A DNA stretch of 64,000 nucleotides from Temnopleurus reevesii. Lineage: Eukaryota; Echinodermata; Echinoidea; Temnopleuroida; Temnopleuridae. The stretch lies in NCBI GenBank assembly GCA_036244855.1, contig BQKZ01000310.1, positions 8,632-72,631 on the forward strand, given 5' to 3'. The translations under genes and the position numbers were made by a program. Position 1 is the stretch's first letter. Every line of letters begins with the position of its first letter. The notes beneath the pieces are model-generated. The model did not search any database. It saw only the letters and a program-made list of their open reading frames with translations, and was not told where the DNA came from. Of this stretch, positions 25,956 to 37,900 are shown in pieces.

Positions 25956-28900
25956 CCACCATCATCATCATCAGCATCATTATCCTAATCATCATGATCA
26001 TCATCAATCATCATCTTCATCATCATCATCATCATCACCATGGACATATCATCATCATTATCATCATCTTCATCGTCATCATCACCATCATCATCATAAT
26101 TATAATCACCTTCATAATTGTCTTGATTGTCACCATCATATTCACTTTCATTATTCTCCTCATCATCACCTTCACCGTAATCACCTCCATCTATTATCTT
26201 TATCAACATCATCCTCATCATCATTATCTTTCATTTTTACTTCATGTATGCTTAAACCCCAACGCTGTCAAAATATGTTATATCATCTAATTGCTAACTG
26301 TTAATTCCTCTCTATTTAACAGGTCCATGATTGGCAGAGTGTCTACCAATCCACCACAATCCCCATCCCAAAGTACCCACCGGTCGACGGCTCCATCAAC
26401 TTCATGGGACGACTCGTGAGAGAGATACTACGCATCACTGATCCTAAGTAAGTGCAAAACTGCTCTCATTTAAAGATATAAAAAATGAGAGAGAAAAGGT
26501 CAGAGCTTGTGATTGAGTTAAAAAGACTAAAAGACAGAGAGGGGGAGGGAGGAAGGAAGGTTACGAAATTAGCGATCAAAAGAGCTTATACCAATCCACC
26601 ACAATCCCCATCCCAAAGTACCCACCGGTCAATGGCTCCATCAACTTCATGGGAAGGCTTGTGAGAGAGATACTACGCATCACAGACCCAAAGTAAGTGC
26701 GAAATTGCTCTCTTGAAGAAAAAAAAATGGAGAGAGGAATAGACAGCGTTAGGGTTAATTTTGAGAGGGATAGATTGAAATAGAGGGAGAAAGAGTGGGA
26801 GGAAGGGAGGATTGAAGGGAAAAGTCATTATTAGTGGAGTGAGAGAACGTATATCAATCCACCGCCATCCCCATTTCAAAGTACGTACCGGTCGATGGCT
26901 CCATCAACTTCATGGGCCGACTCGTGAGAGAGATACTACGCATCAGAGACCCAAAGTATTAAAGTGCAATATTATTCTCGAGGAGAGGCAAAAGGAAAGA
27001 GAGGGGGTAAGATAAGGGAAAAAAAATGAGTAAGGAAAGAATGAGAGGGAGGGAGGGAGGATGAGAGTGAAAATTAAGATGGATAATCAGGAGTGAGATT
27101 GGGGATGAGTGACACGTAGAGATGCTCATGTGGAGAGAGAAAGACAAAATGGAGAAGAGTCAAACTTTCATTCACAGCATCTTTAAGATGGTGAGGTAAC
27201 TGATCACACAGGTCAATTTTTGAATTTTTTTCCGTCCTTTCTCTTACCAACCATTTTGAAATATGCATGAGGAGAAATTTAATTTGAATTCAATGAATAT
27301 CACAAATGAATGGCTGAGAGTGTGCTTATCGTTCTTATGCGTGTTCTCACTTTTTTTTTTTTTACTGTTGGATCATAATTTTCACAACATGCATATCGTG
27401 GAATGATAATAATGAACGGCTTTTATATAGCGCTTATCAACTCTATATGAAGAATTCTCTAAGCGCTCTACAATTGCAGCATTATAACCCTGGCTTTAGC
27501 CCGGCAGCCACTTCATTAGCGCACTTGGCATTTCAAGGAATAAATATTCCTACCAGGTACCCATTCACCTCACCTGGGTTGAGTGCAGCACAATGTGGAT
27601 GAATTTCTTGCTGAAGGAAATTAACGCCATGGGTGGGACTCGAACCTACAACCCTCTAGTTGAAAGGCGAGAGTCATGACCACTACACCACAGCGCCTCC
27701 ACTGGTTGGCATCTCTTAGGTACTCTGTAGTGCCCAAAATAGCAGACCTCTGGGATTCATTTTAAGATGTCTATAATTTATCTGAAGATGCTTAGCATAT
27801 AATGAGTTGAGTTAATGATGAAAAACTTTTCAATCTTTGCAGGACAACTACCTACATTGACGCTATGAAGACATGGTATGACCTGAAGACAAGACAAGAG
27901 GTCCTTGACATGAAAGTCTTCTCCAAACTTCAGGTTAGTTTATGATAGATCACTATTTGTTTGGTTTGCTTGATCAATTCTCGCCACCGACAATAGGCGA
28001 TATCTCACAATATCGTTCATATCAATCTGTGGAGGCGCCGTGGTGTAGTGGTCATAACGCTCGCCTTTCAACTAGAGGGTCGTAGGTTCGAATCCTACCC
28101 ATGGCGTCAATTTCCTTCAGCAAGAAATTCGTCCACATTGTGCTGCACTCAATCCAAGTGAGGTGAATGGGTACCTGGCAGGAATATTTATTCCTTGAAA
28201 TGCCAAGTGCGCCGGAGATGGCTGCCGGGCTAAAGCCAGGGTAATAATAATATAAAGGGCCTTGAGCACTCAGCAGAGTGGATACGTGCGCTATATAAAT
28301 TGCATCTATTATTATTATTATATTATTTTGGTCTTATGAGCTACAAAATGCACATGATACGTTTATCACGTTAGAAAATTGCTGATTTTTCTTTCTTAAT
28401 CATTATTGGAAGTGCTTGATGCTGCATCAATGAAACAAACCTTGGTGCACTAATAGTTAATCTGGAAGTATTTAAAATGAGGTATTAAAGCCCAAGTACA
28501 GTTTTGGTAAAAGCGAATATTTTTATCACCTGATTTTGTCTTCAAGTCTATATGAAATGAAATATAGTATCATAAACATATTGCACAAAAGATTGTGCAA
28601 AAAAATGAACGAGTTTGAGAAAAGCTATAAGCTAAAATGTGCAAACTTTTTTCAATATTTTCTTTCTTGATAAAGGACAACTTCCCATGCTCAGAATTGG
28701 ATGAAAATTTCAGAATTTAATTGTTGTGTATGTCTCTACATTATTCTATTGTCATATCTCGGAAATAACTTTGTATATGCTCGATAACGAGCAAGAGAAT
28801 GCTATAACCAAGAGAGGGCGCTAAATATGATTTAATGGTCAAATTCAAATTTTCAAAAGAATCAGTTCGTAAAAAAATTTGCTATGGTCTCAAAATGTGT

Positions 28901-31900
28901 ATAAGAATTACATGTCATGATAAACATCCCCATAATTCACATTTCTTCATCTTTACCAAAACTATACTTGAGCTTTAGACAAGCATAATATTTAAATCTC
29001 AAACCTGGCAAAGTGGATCACACATGCACGAATGTCCATGACCGAAAGGGAGTGTCTCGACTCAAATGACTTGTTTATGGTGAAAACTTCATAGTTGTGT
29101 GAACCCTTACAACTATAAATGCATTGTAAAAATGTTCATACCATGTTTCCATTGTCCGACAGCAAAGCATCGGTACATACGGGCTGACCGGGCTTGACCG
29201 TCTGCTGTGCTTCATGATGGTCAGAGAGCTGCAGAACTTCTTGACCATCATAGAGAAGGGTGTCCTGAGAGACAAGGCCTGGCTGGAGATGTTTGGAAGT
29301 CTGATGAAGTCGCTGAATCCGGTCAAGGGAATCATAAGTAAGTAGAACAGATTGTGATGGTAGTGGTGGTGGTGGTAGTGGTGATGGTGGTGATGGTGGT
29401 GGTGATGGTGGTGGTGGTGGTGTTTGTGGTGGTGGTGGTCGTGATGGTGATGATGATGATGTTGATGATGATGGTGATGACGATAATGATGACGATGATG
29501 ATATAGATTGATTTGTTTCTTATATTTGGATTACGATTAAAGGAGAATCACGAAGACATTATCAAGCCTGGAACGTGCGTGCTTGACGAATGAAATGCGA
29601 ACGGAGTGCGAAAAGTGATTTATATTGTGAGATAAAAAAAGGGAAAACATTTCAAGCAAGAATGAAAAAAAAATTGGACGAACCAAACAACTTTCACTGA
29701 AGCCTTCGAAAGGGTTATATGCACACAAAAGAAAGTATTTCCCCGATTTATACGGTGTATTCCTGTTCAACATTACTCAGCAGAATAAGAGGAAGNAGAA
29801 TGTAAATTGATAGCTAGAACAAGTGATGTTAATTCCTTATATTGACATGCAGTTATTGGAAATGATGTATAATTTTTGTCGGAAATATGATTTTGCTTGA
29901 AATCTTTGTTTTCCACCAAATTATTCCTTATTCAGATTCAGATATTCAGATATATCAGGCTTAAATTTTGGAAAACATGCATTGATTCAAATCAATTCTC
30001 CCCACCGACTAAAGGCGATACCAAGTGATATCGATCGATACCTCCAGTATCAAACCTCTGGAGCCAGGAAGCATACTTCCGGTACATGTGATACATGGGC
30101 TTTCGGTATGTGCAGAGCATGATACATGATCTGCTTATGCACACCGAAAGGCTAGGGTCTGTCCTTGCAGACTAAATCCATACATCTGAAGGACCATGTG
30201 ACCACACCTTAAAGCGCATAGAGAACATTTTATCAAGCGCTTTATAAATGCACACTTATCATTATTATTACTCTTTGCGCATGAGTAAATGTTTATTTTA
30301 TTCTGTCATACTTTCAGATATTCTTATTTTCACAGAAAAAGGGTCATATACATTTAAATCAGTTTTTTGCAATGACTTAGCATTATCAAATTATACCTTT
30401 AAGAAATATATACCAGAGGTTAAAATTGCATATTGCGAAATACTTTCTCATGATAGAAAAGCTGTTTCGCAATTCTTTAAGAGCTATGGGTAAACAAGGA
30501 CAATTTTAGAATACAAGTACTTTAATCGATTTCCTTTTGGTTTACTTTTGAATGGTAATGAGTTTTGAATAGGAACGAGTCCAGCTGCAGTATAGTATTT
30601 CGTTCTTTCCTGTCAATAGCAAGTGCGTCGTCAAAATTAACATCTTCGAAGGAAGATAACAGGAAATATTTCAAGGACTTTCTACTGATTTCCACATTTT
30701 GATCGCAGAAGAAAAAAAAGAAAATATAAAATCATTAGGGGCCTAACACTGATTCTATCCGTAGTCCCTAACTGCCCTTCAATGAAGCATAATTACCCTG
30801 GCTTTAGGTGTGCGGCTTTAGGAATGCAGCTTTAAAGCCCAAGTAAAGTTTTGGCAAAAGCGAATATTTTTCTCGCCAAATTTTGTCTTCAAATCTATAT
30901 AAAATGAAATATAGTATCACGAACATGATGCACAAAAGATTGTGCGAAAAATGAACGAGTTTTGGAAAAGCTATAACCTAAAATGTGCAAAATATATCAG
31001 TGTTATGTCCCCTGAGGCTAATTAAAGATTTTCTTTCTCATAAAGGACAACTTCTCATACATTTTTATTGTTGTGTATATCTTTTTATCATTCTATTGTC
31101 AAATCTCGGAAATAACTTATATATGTACATATGTATATGCCCCATAACAAGCAGAATATTGTTATTACCAAGAGAAGGCGCTAATTAACAGTCAAATTCC
31201 AATTTTCAAAGTAATCAGTTTGTTAAAAAGATATGGTATGGCCTCAAAATGTCTATAAGAATTATGTGTCGTGATGAACATCCAAAAAGTTCACATTTCT
31301 TAATCTTTACCAAAATCATACTTGGGCTTTAATTAGCACGCTCCAATTCAAGGAATGAATTAATAATAATAATAATAATGGTGGCTACTTGTATAGCGCA
31401 CAGGTCCACCTTATCGGTGCTCATGGCGCTGAAAGCTTTACACTCACTATTACCCGGCTCTAGCTAGCTGCCATTACGGCGCTCCGCATTACAAGGAATT
31501 CCTGCCCGGTACCCATTCACATAACCCGGGTTGAGTGCAACACAATATTCTATTTCAATTTTTCTTTGTTTCAAGTGCCTTGAAAACTTTGTTCGATGGA
31601 TGTGGCTAACTACATTATACCCACTGTTAAAGACTTGATCTGGGTTAGAAAGACCAGACGAACAGATCAAAAAAAATTGAAGCAAATTGGCCCATAAATA
31701 AGAAAGTTATGGTCGATGATATCATTTAACGGTGCTTTTTCATGCACATCAGTAACTTTTTGTCATGTGTTATGACGTATGTCTTGAAGGTCTGTGCAAG
31801 TAGTTTATAACATCTTATCATTTTCAATTCTCTCCTTTTCAACTCTTGTAATGCAAAATTTAAAAAGATATATTGATAAGCGCAGATACTTTCATTGATG

Positions 31901-34900
31901 AAACCTTTTGAATATTTTTAAAAGCTATGCATTTATAGGTTAAAACGGATTCTTAAAAACAATAAGTTAAAACAAGCTAATGGTCAATATGTACATGACA
32001 TACATCATAACATGTGATCAAAAGTTGTCAATGTGCGTGAATAAACCCACTATCGAGTTATATCATTGAAACATTCAAAAGTTTCTTATTTTTTGTATGA
32101 TTTCTACAAACTTCTTTGATTTGTTCAACTGATTTTTCTGCTTTTCATCAAAGCAAGATCTGGTCCCTATCCAGTTTTGATATTGTTATTGCACAATATT
32201 AGTCAATAATAGAGTAGCTTTTTCACAATGACCTCAGTCAATCAAGTGGTAACATTGATTTCCTCATTAAACAAAGGTAATAATTGTCTGTAAGCACTAG
32301 ACATTTAACTTGAATGGCTTCCTTTTGGTTTTGAATTATGAATGACTTGTATAATTTGAGAGAATCAAACCGCATCAGCTATTTCGCCATTTCCTGCCAC
32401 GCGCCAACTAAAGTTCAAGGAACTAATGATTTTTAAAGAAGACTATACCCAAAAATAATATCTCCTTCAACATGAGCAGAAAAATTTGATGAGTAAAACA
32501 AAAAAAATTGAAGAACATAACAAAAGTCATACAAAAGTAATTAATTTTTATCATTACTAGTTGCAAAAGTGATTCAATTGTGATCACACTCATAAGTCCC
32601 CCAAAAAATGACAACAGGGCTTTCAGGATTAATAACTTTTGAAAATGAATATGAAAATAGATGCGGTTTGGCATGTCGAATATATAACTATTCATCTATA
32701 TTTGGTGAAAATTTCAGGAGATTTGCTTGAGTGGTTACAAAGAAATGAAGCTTTTTGTATCGGATGTCATAATTCCGTTCTGCACAAGTTTGTGAGGATA
32801 GAGACGTGCAATGCACAATGGTTAATTAAACTTCCCATGACTCATTGCTCAAAGGGAATGTTACTGCTTAATAATGTCATTCAAATAATTCATGACAAGC
32901 GTGGATATTTAATTTTTACATATGAAAGCCCCAAAACAAAAACAGTAACATTCTGACGTGTATAAATGCTAACATACAAAGAAAGATACAAACAAAGCTC
33001 TGTCATGTGGAATAGTTTACCAAATTATGTTAAAAATTCACAAACAATCTCTCAATTTGTTGAACTTCTTTGATATTCTGTTAAAGTTAATTCCCAAAAT
33101 GCTTGTCATTAGTTTAATTTAATTTTGCAGCTTTATATTTCTATGTACATGCATATTTACTTTTGTACTTTTCTTGTGTTTTTCTGTTGTAGAGCCCCTG
33201 TGAAAAACAGTGTTGTAATCACTGACTGGGCTACCCTACTGAAATAAAACAAATAAATAAATATGAATAAATGAATTGTTTGTTTGCATTATAGGTTGGG
33301 CAGATGCAGCTATTGAGGAGGCAGATCGCAAATGAGCTAAACTTCTCGTGCAAGTTTGATTCCAAGTTTCTTGCTGGAGCATTGGAAACGATGAACAAGT
33401 AAGACAACAGGTCTCTTTATTTGTTGTGTTATAACCCTAAAATAATAATTTTACATAATCTATACTGGTACTCTATAATCCAGTGTAACCCTCTCAATCC
33501 CTTTGTCGCATTTTAGCACCATTTAACACTGTTCACAAGGAAGAATGAGTCTGCTCTTGTTTCACTATTAACTACCCTCTACTGTTGAATTATGTACCAC
33601 TGAAAGGCTAAAGAGTGCAGCTTACCAATGAATACAGACAGTAGGGGTATTGTCTGAGTTCCTTTTCTGACAAATTGGATAACAAATTGGATTGAAAATA
33701 CAAATTATGATTTTCTCAAAAAGTAGCCGGGTCTGAGATGGTTAAAAGGTTTTTAAGGGGGTTGTGTACAAATTGCGATCAATAGCAGGTTGGAGTTGAT
33801 GGGCAAGCGCCAATCAAAACCATTATTTTATCAGGCATTTTAACCAAAGCGTAGACAGTGCGTGAATGAAAATGTGTGTTCCAATTTACAACTGATATGC
33901 TGTTGATTCGTGACAAATCGCACCTTCGTCGCAACAAGTAAGATTTCGATTCCAATTTTCTTGCTGTAGCATTGGAAACGATGAACAAGTATGACATGTC
34001 TCACTATATTTGTGTTATAACCACAAAGGGAGGATTTTATTTTTTTATACTCTATAATCCAGTATAAAAGGTCTCTAAGCGGGTGTTGTTTCCATTGGCG
34101 TAATGCCTTAAAATCCAAATTTAGTTAGTTGCTACAGAGATGCAATCAATAGCAACTTGCAGTTGATGGGCAAGCGCCAATCAAAACCATTATTTTATAA
34201 GGCATTTTAACAAAAGCGTAGACAGTGCGCAAAGGAAAATGCGCGTTCCAATTTGCAACAGATATGCCGTTGATTCGTGACAAATCGCACCTTCGTCGCA
34301 ACAAGTAAGATTTCGATTCCAATTTTCTTGCTGGAGCATTGGAAGCAATGAAGAAGTAAAACATATCTCACTATATTTGTGTTATAACCCCAAAGGGGGA
34401 ATTTTATTTTTTTATATACTCTATAATCCAGTATAAAAGGTCTCTATAAAGGGGGTGTTGTTTACATTGGCGTAATGCCTTAAAATCCAAATTTAGTTAG
34501 TTGCTACAAAGTTGCGATCAATAGCAGCTTGCAGTTGATCAGCAAGCGCCAATCAAAACCATTATTTTATAAGGCATTTTAACAAAAGCGTAGACAGTGC
34601 GCAAAGGAAAATGCGCGTTCCAATTTGCAACAGATATGCAGTTGATTCGTGACAAATCGCACCTTCGTCGCAACAAGTAAGATTTCGATTCCAATTTTCT
34701 TGCTGGAGCATTGGAAGCAATGAAGAAGTAAAACATATCTCACTATATTTGTGTTATAACCCCAAAGGGGGAATTTTATTTTTTTATATACTCTATAATC
34801 CAGTATAAAAGGTCTCTATAAAGGGGGTGTTGTTTACATTGGCGTAATGCCTTAAAATCCAAATTTAGTTAGTTGCTACAAAGTTGCGATCAATAGCAGC

Positions 34901-37900
34901 TTGCAGTAGATCAGCAAGCACCAATCAAAATCATTGTTTCATATGCATCTTGACAAAAGCGCAGACAGTGTGCAAAGGAAAATGCGCGTTCTAATTTTCA
35001 ACTGATATGCAGTTGATTTGGGATCAATTGAAACTTTGTTGCAATACCCCCCTAAGTCTCATCAATCAATTCAAATTTGTGAATTCTGAATATTTACCTA
35101 CCATAAGATATTTTTATACAAACCAGCCCAAACAAAATTCATACAGACCAGGCAATTATATCCTGAAAAAGCAATTAAACTTCATTCAATAAAAGGTTAA
35201 AATTTAGAATTGTCTTTTTAATCCCTTTACATTAGTTTTGGTTGGTTATCCTCCATAGATATTGAACATTTTAGACTTTCATTTAGGATGTTGAAAATGC
35301 GGATTGATAAAGACCCTTGGTTTTATATCATTAATACTATTTTGCCAAGTCTGTTGGAAACTGTCGCTTGGTTATGGTGCGTGGTTTTGATTTTCATTTA
35401 GAATGATGAAAATGTGAATTGATATAGACCCTTTTAAATCATATTTGGTACATTTTATGTTGCCCTATCAAAGTATGGAAACCAGACCTCCGCAGAAAAT
35501 AGTATGAATGTTGATTATTTTTTAGAGTAGTTTCAAGGCTATATCAAAGGGTCTTCCTATTTTTCTTGATAATTCTTCTACACAATCCTATGGGAAGCAT
35601 GGTTTCTTTCATCTTTTTCAGCAAATCGATCGCTCTTTTTCAGTTATATAGCTTGCGAGGTCTTTGAAACTGTCGCATTGTTATTGGGGGTAGTTTTTAT
35701 TTTTTATTTTCCTGTGGCTTGAGCACTTTGAAAAACGTAGATTTAGTGCAAAATAAGAAGACTTTCATTAAGCAGCGCTTTGTATCCTCTGGAAAAAGCG
35801 CTATATAAATTCAATTATTGTTATTATTATTATTATGTTGAAAACGTAGATTGATAATGACCCTAGATTTTATATCATTAAAGTATGTTACCCAGTGACA
35901 TTATGGAAACCAGACCTCCCAACCATTATGAATTTTGAGGAAAGCATTATAATTTTTGACCATTTTGAGAGAGTTTCAAGGCTATATCAAAAGAGTTTTC
36001 CTATTTTTGTTGATAATTCTACTACATAGTCCTACTGTAGGGGAAACATGGTTTCCTTCATCTTTTTCAGCAAATAGGTTGAGAGGTCTATGACATCTAT
36101 GACATGGTTTTTCTTTTATTTTTCTGTGGCCTGAGCTTTTTCAGAAAAGTAGATTTGGCACCAAAATAAATCATATGTATTTATTATTATGATCATTGAC
36201 TGCGAGTCAGGATATGATTTTTAAGTGCTGTGTTTCAGTTTTGCGGTTTAAGGTGGTCAAGATAATCCTAGCCAGTTTAAGGATGTGCTGGCTAGTTTTG
36301 ATAATTTTAGCACGAAAGAGTTTCAATCTATGTTTGGCTGTTATGTTATACCATAGATTTTTACATCCTCTCAGTACAGACAGTTTTGCGTCCAGTCATT
36401 GACTTTGCGGTTTAAGGTGGTCAAGACAATCCTGGCCAGTTTTAGGATGTGGTGGCTACTTTTGATAATTTTAGCATGAAAGAGTTTCGATCTATGTTTG
36501 GCTGTTATGTTATACCATATATTTTTACATCCTTCCAGTACCTAAAGAAGGAAAGTCGGTTGAAGCACTTTTACATTAATTGTAGTTTCATACGTTTTCA
36601 ATTCTTTAAAGATACCGGACAGGACCTGGCAATTCAAGTTAATTGACCATAAAGTAGGAGGGCCATTAAACCATCTCGAAGTGCCAAAAATTTAAAGTTT
36701 TGTTAATTATTCAAAGCTTCAAGAGAAATACCACTTGCATAATAATCCAATATACCATGCACTGATAAATTATGGATTATGAGGTGACTGGCATAGCAAT
36801 ATACCAGTCACTTACGAATCCATAATTTCAAATAGTGCTCCGAAAAATGTGCGTTTTATATTTGATTTATATCAGGCATATGTAAACGGAAATAAAATGA
36901 TGTTGAGTCCCATTATCAAGACCCCACCCTCCCCTACCCTAAGGAGGATAACCCCTTATATCCCCTTACGGACAGTTGAAAAATGATAGTTTTGTTATTT
37001 ATTCAAAGCTTCATACCACACAATTACTATCAGAAAAAATAGTGTACTCTTCTTCATTTTTGTGATTTTAAGGAGTTTTTCGTATTCAAAGCTTAATACC
37101 CCACACGTATAATGTATTAGCAGAAAGGAAAAAAAAAGCATGATGTTCTTCATTTTTTGTGATTTTTAGGAGTCTGATGGCTGATGTAGAGGCTCACTAT
37201 CAGGACCCCACACTCCCATACCCTAAGGAGGATAACCCCCTCATGTACGAGCTCTCGTCGTACTTGGAGTGTGCTGGTATCGGCAACCCCCTAGCCAAGG
37301 TAAATATTTTAAAGGTATTACATAACAATGCCGAATAATTGCCAAAAAAACTTTTTTCAAATATATGTGACCCTTTTGATGTCTGTGGAACTAAGAATGG
37401 CTGAAATGATGATGGGCTAAAATAAACAATTTCTAGCCAATCAGAATTAAAAAATGGATCAGTACTAAAAAAGCAAGTACCGGAAACTTTTGGCTAGCAG
37501 AGCAATCATGCTTTATCCAAGGTAGCTGTCTGTAGATGTTTACGGTGAATGGTGCATTGCAATAATTTTTCAGGCTGATCACTGATGAATTATCCGTATT
37601 AAATCTGTTGTATCTTGAATGGCCTGTACCTCCTGGGTATGGTATAACTGTTATTTTTATTTCTATTCAGGGAATACTTTTGCTTTTCACATTTGATTAG
37701 TAGTTTAGCCATAAAGGAAACTTTCCTAATTCTTTAGTATACAGTTCTATGTAAAAAAACAAAATTGCTCCATAGAATATATTTTGTATAGCAATCCTGC
37801 TAAAATGCATAGTGAATTGCGATGCGATACCAGGAAAATAATTCCCTGCCATTGTGGCGTCATAAGTTATAACCGAAAATCTGCAATTGTAATAGAATCT

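Larger units (their letters stand above)
29338..33294 (+). other. WASHC5: Interval where WASHC5 exon 23 should lie; not found
   Basis: Between exon 22 (ends in phase 1) and exon 24 (starts in phase 0) the human protein has about 27 more residues ([20 protein letters not shown] and on). An exon of about 83 nt is expected. I read this interval and found no match. A lone N at 29796 may be a collapsed gap that swallowed it. Besides repeats listed separately, I see no gene here. Confidence 0.6.

Noticed and set aside
28029..28110. A tRNA gene
   Set aside because: A- and B-box promoter elements are present, but the sequence does not form a standard cloverleaf and continues into a SINE body and ATT tail; many worn copies exist.
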